Source: Candidatus Blautia faecipullorum (GTDB taxonomy: Bacteria > Bacillota > Clostridia > Lachnospirales > Lachnospiraceae). From it: a DNA stretch of 64,000 nucleotides. The position numbers were made by a program, and so were the translations under genes. Below are positions 17,247 to 25,410 of the stretch, piece after piece; position 1 is the stretch's first letter, and the number at the start of each line of letters is the position of its first letter. The DNA lies in assembly GCA_019115125.1 (NCBI GenBank), contig DXEG01000051.1, positions 19,143 through 83,142 on the forward strand, given 5' to 3'. Under the pieces are notes generated by a model. It worked only from the letters and a program-made list of their open reading frames with translations, had not been told where the DNA came from and did no database searches.

Positions 17247-17843
17247 ATGGCAGTGGATTTTAAAAACAGCGAAACCAAGGATAATCTGATGAGGGCTTTT
17301 GCGGGAGAGAGCCAGGCCCGGAACCGTTATACCTTCGGAGCGGCTCAGGCCCGCAGGGAAGACCAGGCCGCTGTGGCTCAGGTATTTCTTTATACGGCGG
17401 ATCAGGAAAAAGAACACGCGGAGATTTTTTATAAGCACCTGAAGGAGCTGGCCGGCGAGACGATCCATGTGGACGGAGGTTATCCGGTGGATATCACGGA
17501 CAGTCTTTCGGAGCTTCTACGCATGGCGCAGCACAATGAGTACGAGGAGCATGACGTGGTATACAAGGCCTTTGGCGATAAGGCTAAGGAGGAGGGCTTC
17601 GACAAGGTTGCGCGGTCTTTTTATAATATCGCGGAAATTGAGAAGTATCACGGAGACCGTTTTGGAAAGTTTGCTCAGTGGCTTGAGGAAAACAAGCTTT
17701 ATGTTTCCGATGCCTCCCAGGGATGGATCTGCCTGAACTGCGGTTATATCTGTGAATCAAAAGAGGCTCCCGCAAAATGCCCTGTCTGCGACCACGACCG
17801 AGGATATTTTATCCGTCTGGAGCTGTCGCCGTTTGCGGAATAG
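17247..17843 (+). CDS. rbr: rubrerythrin
   Basis: 198 residues from ATG 17247 with AAAAGGAG upstream; an in-frame GTG at 17229 precedes that site. The N-terminal ferritin-like four-helix bundle carries Glu-rich metal-ligand segments (AGESQARNRY, DQEKEHAEIF), and the C-terminal rubredoxin-like domain has two CxxC knuckles (CLNC and CPVC) for one iron. Rubrerythrin reduces hydrogen peroxide in anaerobes. It lies 56 bp after the GH13 gene without a clear terminator but is functionally unrelated. Confidence 0.93.
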   Translation: MAVDFKNSETKDNLMRAFAGESQARNRYTFGAAQARREDQAAVAQVFLYTADQEKEHAEIFYKHLKELAGETIHVDGGYPVDITDSLSELLRMAQHNEYEEHDVVYKAFGDKAKEEGFDKVARSFYNIAEIEKYHGDRFGKFAQWLEENKLYVSDASQGWICLNCGYICESKEAPAKCPVCDHDRGYFIRLELSPFAE

Positions 17844-17970
17844 ATACGTCGGAGCGTGAACAGTACATGCCGTGCGCTGCCTTGATATCGCGGGAGGGGA
17901 TTAACATTTCCTGTCCGGCGGCCTCCGCTGCATAACAGCGGAATCGGCTATTAAAAATTTCGAAATTTTC

Positions 17971-17999
17971 TTGACAGTCAATAATACTGGTGTTATATT
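17971..17999 (+). promoter_or_regulatory. near-consensus extended promoter
   Basis: TTGACA (17971-17976) and TATATT (17994-17999) are exactly 17 bp apart, with TG before the -10. It is one of the best sigma-A promoters in the window. Its transcript would start near 18006 and meet a terminator hairpin within about 55 nt. The rest of the 17844-18160 gap shows no gene. Confidence 0.8.
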
Positions 18000-18024
18000 A
18001 CAGATAGAACAAATCTGCAGAAAG

Positions 18025-18059
18025 GAGATGCGTTGGAGACATGACGGCATCTCTTTTTT
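18025..18059 (+). terminator. terminator/attenuator in the leader of the J-protein gene
   Basis: GAGATGC (18025-18031) pairs with GCATCTC (18047-18053), followed by six Ts. A smaller CAGAT/ATCTG hairpin lies just upstream at about 18001-18017. Together with the promoter at 17971 this makes either a short terminated RNA or an attenuator for the gene at 18161. Confidence 0.7.
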
Positions 18060-18160
18060 GTGAAAACTGTTTGGAAAAGGGGGAAGGCTTCTGTACAATC
18101 TGATACGGAGCTTTCCTGAAAGCAGCATTTAGATCGGAGTTTTTAACCGGAGGTGGCATT

Positions 18161-19264
18161 ATGGCTAAAAGAGATTATTACGAGATCCTTGGAGTCGGGA
18201 GAAATGCCGATGCCAGGGAAATAAAACGCGCATACAGGAAGCTTGCGAAAAAATATCATCCGGATACTAATCCGGGGGATAAACAGGCGGAACAGAAATT
18301 TAAGGAAGTCACAGAGGCATATAATGTACTCAGTGATACGGAGAAGAAAAAGCTGTACGACCAGTTCGGCTTTGCGGCATTTGAGGAAGGGGCCGGAGGA
18401 GCCACTTATCAGGGAAATGCCGGAAACAGTCAGGGCGGCGGTTTTGGCGGCTTTGAGGGCTTCGGGTTTGATGGAAACGGCGGCCCTTACCGGGAATATC
18501 ATTTTGAGACCGGCAGTATGAACGGGAATATGGACGATATCTTCGGAGATATTTTCGGGAATATGTTTCACGGATACTCTGAAGGAGGATTTGCCGGACA
18601 GGGGAGCGGCGGTTTCAATAGCTACGGAGGCTTCTCCGGCCAGGACGGCAGAGGTTATGGAGGAAACCAGAACCGCGGCTTCGGGAACCGTAAGGCCCGG
18701 GGAAGGGATCAGCAGTCTGAGCTGACGGTCAGCTTCGAGGAAGCGGCGTTTGGATGTGATAAAACGCTCAGATTTTCAGAGGCGGAAAGAACGGGCAAAA
18801 GCCAGACCCTTCAGGTTCACGTTCCGGCGGGAATCGACGACGGTAAATGTATCCGTCTGAGGGGGAAGGGGGCTCCCGGCTACGGAGGAGCGCCGGACGG
18901 AGATCTGCTTCTGAAGGTGCATGTAGAGCCAAAGGCGGGATATGAGAGAAAAGGCATGGACGTCTATACCACTGCCCGGATTCCCTTCACAACGGCAGTA
19001 CTGGGAGGAGAGGCGAGAGTTTCTACTCTTTACGGCGACGTTGTATGCAAAATCCCGAAGAGAACCAGACCGGGAGGTAAGATCCGTCTGAGAGGCAAGG
19101 GAATTGTTTCCATGAAGGATCCTTCCGTCCGGGGAGATCATTATGTGACCATAGAGATACAGGTACCGGAAACATTAAATCCTGAGGCGGAACAGAAGCT
19201 GAGAGAATTTGAACAGGCACTGAAACAGAGCCGGACCGCAAACAGAAGGGGAAGCGCCGCGTAA
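18161..19264 (+). CDS. DnaJ-family co-chaperone without zinc fingers (CbpA-like)
   Basis: 367 residues. The J domain (1-70) has the HPD motif in [11 protein letters not shown], which stimulates the ATPase of DnaK. A long Gly/Phe-rich stretch (about 75-190) follows, then the C-terminal substrate-binding domains (about 195-345). The four CxxCxGxG zinc motifs of true DnaJ are absent, so it is a type II protein like CbpA. It is not next to dnaK or grpE. AACCGGAGGTG is a strong ribosome site. The stop lies inside the arm of a perfect terminator. Confidence 0.9.
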   Translation: MAKRDYYEILGVGRNADAREIKRAYRKLAKKYHPDTNPGDKQAEQKFKEVTEAYNVLSDTEKKKLYDQFGFAAFEEGAGGATYQGNAGNSQGGGFGGFEGFGFDGNGGPYREYHFETGSMNGNMDDIFGDIFGNMFHGYSEGGFAGQGSGGFNSYGGFSGQDGRGYGGNQNRGFGNRKARGRDQQSELTVSFEEAAFGCDKTLRFSEAERTGKSQTLQVHVPAGIDDGKCIRLRGKGAPGYGGAPDGDLLLKVHVEPKAGYERKGMDVYTTARIPFTTAVLGGEARVSTLYGDVVCKIPKRTRPGGKIRLRGKGIVSMKDPSVRGDHYVTIEIQVPETLNPEAEQKLREFEQALKQSRTANRRGSAA

Positions 19265-19287
19265 CGGGCGCTTCCCCTTCTGTTTTT
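19241..19287 (+). terminator. 18-bp perfect terminator hairpin overlapping the J-protein stop
   Basis: AACAGAAGGGGAAGCGCC (19241-19258) pairs perfectly with 19267-19284 and runs into TTTTT. The left arm encodes the last residues of the protein. Confidence 0.9.
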
Positions 19288-19500
19288 GCCGTTTTGCCGG
19301 GACAGCCGCCGGAGTACAGGGACTATCTTTTTCCGTAGGAGGTGTGGTACAATATACTCGAAAATCCAGCCGCTTCGCGTCTGTCGCGCCTTGTGCTCTG
19401 TGATTTTCTCGTTACCATACCAGGTGAAAACAAATGCCTGCTTTGCCGCCGCTTTTTTCGCGCGCATGGGGCAGAAGAATTACAGAAAGGATAGAGAAAA

Positions 19501-20034
19501 ATGGAATTATATAATGGAAGACCAGAAAATACAGAGGGAAGACTGGAGAAGGAGATCCGGACGTACGATTTTCTGGATTCACTGGGAATCACATATGAGC
19601 GGGTGGATCACGAGCCCGCGATGACGATCGAGGCCTGCGAAGAGATTGACCGTACACTGGGGATCTCCATCTGCAAAAATCTGTTTCTCTGCAACCGTCA
19701 GGAGACAAATTTCTACCTTCTGATGCTTCCGGGAGACAAAAAATTCAGGACAAAGGATCTTTCCGCCCAGATAGGCTCCGCCAGGCTTTCCTTTGGGAAG
19801 CCGGAGTATATGGAGCGGTTTCTTGACATCACGCCGGGATCACTCAGCGTACTGGGCCTGATGAATGATAAAGACCAAAACGTACAGCTTCTGATCGACG
19901 AGGATGTGCTGAAGGAGCCCTTTATGGCATGTCATCCCTGCATCAACACAACAAGCCTGAAAATGAAAACAGAGGATCTTACGAAAAAAATTATTCCGGA
20001 AATGAAGCATACGCCGGTGATCGTTCGTTTATAA
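19501..20034 (+). CDS. prolyl-tRNA editing protein (YbaK/ProX family)
   Basis: 177 residues. The single YbaK domain starts YDFLDSLGITYERVDHEPAMT, has the conserved Lys in SICKNLFLCN, and GxxxHP-type residues near CHPCINTTSLK. Family members hydrolyse mischarged Ala-tRNA(Pro) in trans (ProXp-ala / PrdX type). The length and the long N-terminal part match PrdX-like stand-alone proteins. A second YbaK-family gene lies at 22404. The ATG follows AGAAAGGATAGAG. The 236 bp upstream hold no gene. Confidence 0.85.
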   Translation: MELYNGRPENTEGRLEKEIRTYDFLDSLGITYERVDHEPAMTIEACEEIDRTLGISICKNLFLCNRQETNFYLLMLPGDKKFRTKDLSAQIGSARLSFGKPEYMERFLDITPGSLSVLGLMNDKDQNVQLLIDEDVLKEPFMACHPCINTTSLKMKTEDLTKKIIPEMKHTPVIVRL

Positions 20035-20243
20035 ATATAGACGCGTCAGTACAGGAACAGAGGTCTGAAATGCATAACAAAAAACTGTATAAAATAAATA
20101 TGAAATTTTTGTAAAACCATTCATTTTCAGCATTTTATGCATTGATTAAATAGTATAATAAGGTATACTATTAGCAATGGAAACCGAGAGTTCATAAAGG
20201 CAGTTTTCCGGTGACGCCGGATAATATTTAGAAAGGTGATAGT

Positions 20244-21494
20244 TTGAACTGGCTAAAAAAATCAAAACATATATGGATCATTCCGGTATACGGCGCTTTG
20301 TATATGCTGGCCTTTATGCTTATGGAGAACAGCGACGCAAAGCCCCATCTGATCCACTCCCTTGTGGATGATAAGATACCGTTCTGCGAATACTTTATTA
20401 TTCCTTATGTGATCTGGTATTTTTTCCTGATCGGAACGGTTCTGTATTTTACATTTTTCTGCGGCAGCAAAAAGGAATATTATCAGGTATTGGGGACTTT
20501 GGGCCTTGGGATGACCGTTTTTCTGATCGTTTCCTATGTGTATCCCAACGGTCAGAACCTCCGGCCGGAGCTTTCCGGAGACAGCGTATTCATCCAGGCT
20601 GTGCAGTTTTTGTACAAAATTGACACGCCCACGAATATTTTTCCCAGTATGCATGTATTTAACGCAACTGCGAGCTGTGTGGCCCTGCTGCAGAATGAGA
20701 GATGCAGGAAACACAAAATATGCTCCGCAGGGATTCTGGCTCTTACCGTGTCCATTGTCCTGTCCACTATGTTTTTGAAGCAGCACAGCGTGGCGGACGT
20801 ACTGACTGCTCTGATCCTGAATATCCTGTGTTATCAGCTTTTCTATAAGCTGATTCCCGGCAGTCAGGAGAAGGTGGCGCAGCTTTTGTCCCGGAAGGAG
20901 CTTCTGACTGTGCCGAATCTCCTCAGCGTGCTCCGGCTGATGCTGGCGCTGCTGTTTCTTGGGATTTTTGAGAGACATGGACTGGAAACGCAGAAGATGC
21001 TGCTGTCCGTGATCCTGATCGCGGCTGCGGCCACGGATTTTCTGGACGGCAGGATCGCGAGGATGTTTCATCAGATAAGCATGATGGGCAAAATTCTGGA
21101 TCCGCTGGCGGATAAAGTCATGCAGGGCGCGGTTCTGATCTGTTTAAGCGCCCATTATTCCCTGGCGAAGCCTGTGCTTATTCTTTTCTTTCTGAAGGAG
21201 AGCTATATGCTTGTCCGCGGATGGAAAGTGTTTATGATGACAAACGCCCAGTGGGGCGCTCAGTGGCACGGCAAGCTGAATACAGCAGTATGCTACGCGG
21301 TAGCCCTGATATTGTTCGCGGGCCCGGGTATTCCACGTTCCACCGCCAATGTCCTTATCGGGGCCAGCGCGGTCTGCATGACCATGTCGCTGCTCATGTA
21401 CATAGATGAATTTCGCGTGCTGCTGGGAAGGACGAAGCATCCTGTCCGGAGAAAAGTACCGGAGAGAATACAGAGAGAAAATCTGCTGCCATAA
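20244..21494 (+). CDS. PAP2 phosphatase - CDP-alcohol phosphotransferase fusion
   Basis: 416 residues, starting at TTG 20244 with AAAGGTGAT at 20232-20240. Residues about 1-205 are a six-helix PAP2-like domain with PSMH (in NIFPSMHVFNA) and a C-terminal KQHSVADV that matches the HxxxD motif. Residues about 215-400 are a CDP-alcohol phosphatidyltransferase: DFLDGRIAR then GKILDPLADK matches DGxxAR...GxxxDxxxD. Such a protein could make a phospholipid or inositol-phosphate-type lipid and remove a phosphate in one polypeptide. The fusion is unusual. Terminator follows. Confidence 0.85.
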   Translation: MNWLKKSKHIWIIPVYGALYMLAFMLMENSDAKPHLIHSLVDDKIPFCEYFIIPYVIWYFFLIGTVLYFTFFCGSKKEYYQVLGTLGLGMTVFLIVSYVYPNGQNLRPELSGDSVFIQAVQFLYKIDTPTNIFPSMHVFNATASCVALLQNERCRKHKICSAGILALTVSIVLSTMFLKQHSVADVLTALILNILCYQLFYKLIPGSQEKVAQLLSRKELLTVPNLLSVLRLMLALLFLGIFERHGLETQKMLLSVILIAAAATDFLDGRIARMFHQISMMGKILDPLADKVMQGAVLICLSAHYSLAKPVLILFFLKESYMLVRGWKVFMMTNAQWGAQWHGKLNTAVCYAVALILFAGPGIPRSTANVLIGASAVCMTMSLLMYIDEFRVLLGRTKHPVRRKVPERIQRENLLP

Positions 21495-21504
21495 ATAAGA
21501 GAAC

Positions 21505-21548
21505 AAAGAGAGCTTTTTGAGTTGTATGCCTCGAAAGCTCTCTTTTTC
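21505..21548 (+). terminator. rho-independent terminator after the PAP2 fusion gene
   Basis: AAAGAGAGCTTT (21505-21516) pairs perfectly with AAAGCTCTCTTT (21534-21545), followed by more Ts. A TATAAT at 21605-21610 downstream probably belongs to the upp promoter. Confidence 0.88.
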
Positions 21549-21648
21549 TATGGCAGGATACCGGGGCGATTGTTTTTCCGGTGGAAGTTTCGGGAAAAAT
21601 AGAGTATAATCAGCATAGCTGATGAAAAAAGGTATAAGGGAGACTGTT

Positions 21649-22278
21649 ATGGAAAATATCTTTATCATGGATCACCCGCTGATCCAGCATAAAATTTCAT
21701 TGCTGAGAGATAAAAATACGGGGACGAACGAATTCCGGAAACTCACGGAGGAAATCGCGGTTCTTATGGGTTACGAGGCTCTTCGGGATCTGCCGGTGGA
21801 GGATGTGGAGGTGGAGACTCCGCTGGAAACATGTATGACTCCCATGATTTCAGGAAAGAAACTGGCAGTGGTGCCGGTACTCCGGGCCGGACTGGGAATG
21901 GTCAACGGAATTACGACACTGGTTCCATCCGCGAAGATCGGTCACATCGGTTTATACAGGGATCCGGAAACCCATGAACCCCACGAGTACTACTGCAAGC
22001 TACCGGATCCTATCGACCAGAGACTGATCGTGGTGACGGATCCCATGCTGGCTACCGGCGGTTCCGCAGTGGCAGCAGTGGATTTTATCAAGCGGCACGG
22101 GGGCAAAAATATCAAATGTATGTTTATTATCGCGGCTCCGGAGGGACTGGAGCGGCTTCGCAGCGCGCATCCTGACGTGCAGATCTATGTAGGACATTTA
22201 GACCGGGAGCTGAATGACGCGGCCTATATCTGTCCGGGTCTTGGGGACGCGGGAGACCGTATTTTCGGGACAAAGTAA
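21649..22278 (+). CDS. upp: uracil phosphoribosyltransferase
   Basis: 209 residues from ATG 21649, the standard Upp length, with AAGGGAGA at proper distance; an upstream in-frame ATG at 21622 lacks one. The PRPP-binding motif is [13 protein letters not shown], and the uracil-binding C-terminal region is [16 protein letters not shown]. It converts uracil and PRPP to UMP in pyrimidine salvage. It lies alone, 126 bp before the YbaK gene. Confidence 0.96.
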   Translation: MENIFIMDHPLIQHKISLLRDKNTGTNEFRKLTEEIAVLMGYEALRDLPVEDVEVETPLETCMTPMISGKKLAVVPVLRAGLGMVNGITTLVPSAKIGHIGLYRDPETHEPHEYYCKLPDPIDQRLIVVTDPMLATGGSAVAAVDFIKRHGGKNIKCMFIIAAPEGLERLRSAHPDVQIYVGHLDRELNDAAYICPGLGDAGDRIFGTK

Positions 22279-22403
22279 GAAGCCGAAACAGCAGCCGGGA
22301 CAGAGCTTCCGCCATACGCGGAGAGCCGCCGGGAGCGAAAGATACATGGTATCCGGTCAGAAGACCGGAAGAGGAGAAGAAACAGAAAAAGGAGTGGAGA
22401 ACA

Positions 22404-22874
22404 ATGTCAGTTGAGAGAGTGAAAAAATACTTTGCGGAAGAAGGGATCGCGGACAGGATTCAGGAATTCGAGGTGTCCAGCGCCACGGTGGATTTGGCGG
22501 CTCAGGCCCTTCACTGCGAGGGATGCCGGATCGCCAAAACACTTTCCTTCCATCTGGACGACAGAGTGATTCTGGTAGTCGCGGCGGGTGACGCGAAGAT
22601 CGACAATCGTAAATATAAAGACAAATTTGGAAAGAAGGCGAAAATGCTGGCCTTTGAGGAGGCGGAACCTCTGACCGGACACGCGGTGGGAGGCGTCTGT
22701 CCCTTTGCGGTAAACGATGGAGTAGAGGTATATCTGGACGATTCCCTGCACAGATTCGAGACCGTATTTCCTGCCTGCGGAAGCTCCAACAGCGCTATTG
22801 AGCTGACAATACCGGAGCTGGAAAAATACTCTCACTATAAAGAGTGGGTGGATGTCTGCAAAACGCAGGCCTGA
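22404..22874 (+). CDS. YbaK/EbsC-family aminoacyl-tRNA deacylase
   Basis: 156 residues with a complete YbaK domain: conserved Lys in GCRIAKTLSFHL, GAKx-like region AAGDAKIDNRKY, and the GHAVGGVCPFAV segment typical of YbaK/EbsC. Such proteins clear mischarged tRNA in trans (Cys or Ala on tRNA-Pro, or others). Specificity is not readable. It is 28 bp upstream of nth and probably cotranscribed. Confidence 0.87.
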   Translation: MSVERVKKYFAEEGIADRIQEFEVSSATVDLAAQALHCEGCRIAKTLSFHLDDRVILVVAAGDAKIDNRKYKDKFGKKAKMLAFEEAEPLTGHAVGGVCPFAVNDGVEVYLDDSLHRFETVFPACGSSNSAIELTIPELEKYSHYKEWVDVCKTQA

Positions 22875-22902
22875 AAACAAAAGTGAAAAGGAATGAAATA
22901 AG

Positions 22903-23535
22903 ATGACAAAAAAGGAACTGGCTCTGGAGGTGATCCGGAGATTAAAGGAGGAATATCCGGACGCGGGCTGTACTCTGGATTACGACCAGGCGTGGAAGCT
23001 TTTGGTAAGCGTCCGCCTGGCGGCTCAGTGTACGGACGCGAGAGTGAATGTGGTGGTGGAGGATCTTTACGCGAAATACCCGGATGTGGAAGCCCTGGCG
23101 AAGGCTGAGCCGGAGGATATTGAGGCGATTGTGAAGCCCTGCGGTCTGGGAAAGAGCAAGGCCAGAGATATCAGCGCCTGTATGAGGATCCTGCATGAGC
23201 AGTATGGGGATAATATACCAACCACCTTTGAGGAGCTTTTGAAGCTGCCCGGGGTAGGAAGAAAAAGCGCGAACCTGATCATGGGGGACGTGTTCGGGAA
23301 GCCGGCGATCGTGACAGATACACACTGTATCCGGCTCACCAACCGGATCGGGCTGGTGGATAACATCAAAGAACCCAAGAAGGTTGAAATGGCTTTGTGG
23401 AAGATCATTCCTCCTGAAGAGGGCAGCGATTTCTGCCACCGTCTTGTTTATCATGGAAGAGACGTCTGTACAGCCAGAACGGCGCCTTACTGCGATAAAT
23501 GCTGTCTGAACGATATCTGCAGGAAAAACATCTGA
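22903..23535 (+). CDS. nth: endonuclease III
   Basis: 210 residues. The helix-hairpin-helix is LLKLPGVGRKSANL with catalytic Lys121, and catalytic Asp139 is in IVTDTHCIRL. The C-terminal iron-sulfur cluster ligands are present in VCTARTAPYCDKCCLNDIC, with spacing C-x7-C-x2-C-x5-C, one residue longer in the first gap than the usual x6. It removes oxidised pyrimidines and nicks the DNA by beta-elimination. A terminator follows at 23648. Confidence 0.95.
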   Translation: MTKKELALEVIRRLKEEYPDAGCTLDYDQAWKLLVSVRLAAQCTDARVNVVVEDLYAKYPDVEALAKAEPEDIEAIVKPCGLGKSKARDISACMRILHEQYGDNIPTTFEELLKLPGVGRKSANLIMGDVFGKPAIVTDTHCIRLTNRIGLVDNIKEPKKVEMALWKIIPPEEGSDFCHRLVYHGRDVCTARTAPYCDKCCLNDICRKNI

Positions 23536-23647
23536 CCTGGCAGCGGCGTATACCTGTGCCGCCTGCGTGCTCCTGTACAGGGAGCGGAATATATAAATAA
23601 ACTAATAAATACAGAGATACAAAGGAAATTTTGTACATATAAAAAAT

Positions 23648-23684
23648 ACCTGCCTTAAAATTATCTTTAAGGTGGGTGTTTTTT
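23648..23684 (+). terminator. rho-independent terminator after nth
   Basis: ACCTGCCTTAAA pairs with TTTAAGGTGGGT (one G-U, one mismatch) across a 6-nt loop and ends in a T-run. It overlaps the -35 of the next promoter. Confidence 0.82.
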
Positions 23685-23712
23685 GCATATTTTTCTGAAT
23701 GGTTGGTATAAT
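23683..23712 (+). promoter_or_regulatory. promoter of the CdaR-type regulator
   Basis: TTGCAT (23683-23688) and TATAAT (23707-23712) are 18 bp apart, with TG before the -10. The start codon is about 200 nt further on, so the transcript has a long leader. Confidence 0.7.
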
Positions 23713-23728
23713 AAACAGGAATAAAATG

Positions 23729-23807
23729 AAAAAACTGTTACGAGGAACATTGATGATAAAAGTTCCCTCTTATATAATTTTTATATTAGAGAATATCACA
23801 GTTTTTT
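23729..23807 (+). promoter_or_regulatory. long hairpin ending in Ts in the regulator leader
   Basis: AAAAAACTGT (23729-23738) pairs with ACAGTTTTTT (23798-23807), enclosing a second stem GAGGAAC/GTTCCCTC. The whole is about 80 nt and ends with six Ts, so it may act as an attenuator between the promoter at 23683 and the start at 23917. Bases 23808-23900 hold further weak inverted repeats but no gene. Confidence 0.5.
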
Positions 23808-23916
23808 ATTAAAATGCCATGAGACTGAAAACGGTTCGTCCTCTGGGTGCAATGACGCGGCCTGAGACAGTTTGTCTTTGGTACGCCGACGCTAAGTGAA
23901 AAAGGGAGGAATGTCT

Positions 23917-25080
23917 GTGATTATCCCAAGAAAACAAATGCAGAATATTGTAGAGGAATTAGAGGACACGATTCAGAAAAACATCAACATTATGGATGAA
24001 ACCGGCTGTATCATCGCCAGCTCGGATATGTCCCGGATAGGAACCTACCATTCCGGGGCGCAGCGGGTCATCAACCAAAGCCTCTCCGAGCTTGTGATCA
24101 GTGAAGAGGATAATTATGCCGGCGCCAAGAACGGCATTAATCTTCCGATCATCATTGAAAATGAGATAGTAGGAGTGGTGGGAATCACCGGAGAACGGGA
24201 AGAGGTTCAGATCCTTGGAAAGATCATCCAGAAAATGACCAAGATCCTGATTATGGAAAATTACCAGAACAACCAGAAGAAGGATATGGAAAACATGAGG
24301 AATAATTTCCTTTTCAGTTGGCTTTTTGCCAGTGAGGAAAACGGCGAAACAGAGGAAAACATGAAGCTCCGGGGACAGCTTCTGGGAATTGATATTAATC
24401 TGGACAGGGTGGCCGTGGTTCTGGGGGTTGTACACAAGGGAGACGGGATAAAAATTCAGGAGGCGGAGGTCGAGCAGAAGGTTTACGACAGAATTATCCG
24501 GGAAATCAACCGATGCCTGAAAAAGGACTCTCATCATCTGGTATTCCAAATAGGAATTAAGGTGATTATTTTTTTTCACAGCTCAGATATGCAGGTGATC
24601 CAGCGATCCGTCCAGGAGATCATCGACAGTGTGGAAAAGCAGTACGACTGCCGCCTTTACGGAGGCATCGGTTCTGTGGGAACCAACCGCGCGGAGATAC
24701 GCCGCTCCTACAGAGAAGCGGACACCGCCTGCAATCTGGCGCTTCGACTGAAAAACAGAAAGATTAAAATTTACTCGGATGTGGATATGGAGCTTCTCCT
24801 TGAAAATATTTCGAAGCATGACAGGGATCTTTTTGTCAAACGTGTTTTCAAGAACTGCAAGGACGGCGACATTCTCCGCTGGGTGCAGCTTCTGCGCTGC
24901 TATTCTGAGAATAATGGTTCCATCACCAAGACGGCGGAGGACTGCTATATTCATAAAAATACATTACAGTACCGATTATCAAAGCTGAAAGAAGTAACCG
25001 GATACGATCCCCGGAACATCAACGAATCCATTCCGCTTTATATTGCCATGCTGATTTACGAATTTGACCATGTGGTGTGA
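23917..25080 (+). CDS. CdaR-family (sugar diacid/PucR-type) transcriptional regulator
   Basis: 387 residues from GTG 23917, which has AGGGAGGA at 903-910 with 6-nt spacing; ATG 23911 is too close to that site. The N-terminal part (about 1-130) matches the diacid-recognition domain (QKNINIMDETGCIIASSD), a middle GGDEF-like domain follows, and the C-terminal PucR helix-turn-helix is SITKTAEDCYIHKNTLQYRLSKL. E. coli CdaR activates glycerate kinase and sugar-diacid genes; here a glycerate kinase is the first gene downstream. It probably senses the carboxylate used by the 25.4-39.1 kb cluster. A terminator separates it from that cluster. Confidence 0.88.
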   Translation: MIIPRKQMQNIVEELEDTIQKNINIMDETGCIIASSDMSRIGTYHSGAQRVINQSLSELVISEEDNYAGAKNGINLPIIIENEIVGVVGITGEREEVQILGKIIQKMTKILIMENYQNNQKKDMENMRNNFLFSWLFASEENGETEENMKLRGQLLGIDINLDRVAVVLGVVHKGDGIKIQEAEVEQKVYDRIIREINRCLKKDSHHLVFQIGIKVIIFFHSSDMQVIQRSVQEIIDSVEKQYDCRLYGGIGSVGTNRAEIRRSYREADTACNLALRLKNRKIKIYSDVDMELLLENISKHDRDLFVKRVFKNCKDGDILRWVQLLRCYSENNGSITKTAEDCYIHKNTLQYRLSKLKEVTGYDPRNINESIPLYIAMLIYEFDHVV

Positions 25081-25122
25081 CGGGGACTGCATCCATATTT
25101 AGATTATTATGATGGCTTGAAC

Positions 25123-25169
25123 AAAGCTCCTGCCTGTACAGGTGTATTCTGTGCAGACAGGAGCTTTTT
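25123..25169 (+). terminator. terminator after the CdaR-type gene
   Basis: AAAGCTCCTG (from 25123) pairs with CAGGAGCTTT (25158-25167), with partial extension CCTGTACA/TGTGCAGACAGG, ending in Ts. The 25081-25410 gap also holds a very AT-rich stretch with the promoter region of the next operon. Confidence 0.82.
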
Positions 25170-25273
25170 GAAGTTTATCATATTTGGCAATGTAATTGGA
25201 ACTGCTTTTTGATGATATGGAAAAAATGTTTTTGGTGCTATATGTTTTGCACAACAAAAAAAGTAAAAATTAT

Positions 25274-25295
25274 TTGTTATACATAATATTGTTAT
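25274..25295 (+). promoter_or_regulatory. TTGTTAT direct repeats upstream of glycerate kinase
   Basis: TTGTTAT occurs at 25274-25280 and 25289-25295, a period of 15 bp, in an AT-rich region about 120-140 bp before the glycerate kinase start. This is a possible activator site for the CdaR-type protein. I could not fix a convincing -35/-10 pair here. Confidence 0.35.
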
Positions 25296-25410
25296 GCAAT
25301 TTTATTTTCTATACAATTCTAATTAGTAAAAACGCACATATAAAAGCGAAGATAGATATAAAAAGTATAAATTATATACAAAAACAAGGGAAAAGGAGGC
25401 GGGACAGACT

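Noticed and set aside
18041-18103. 20-codon frame with Cys-x2-Cys in the J-protein leader
   Set aside because: The ribosome site is too close and the frame runs through the terminator T-run; mentioned only as a minor aspect of the leader.
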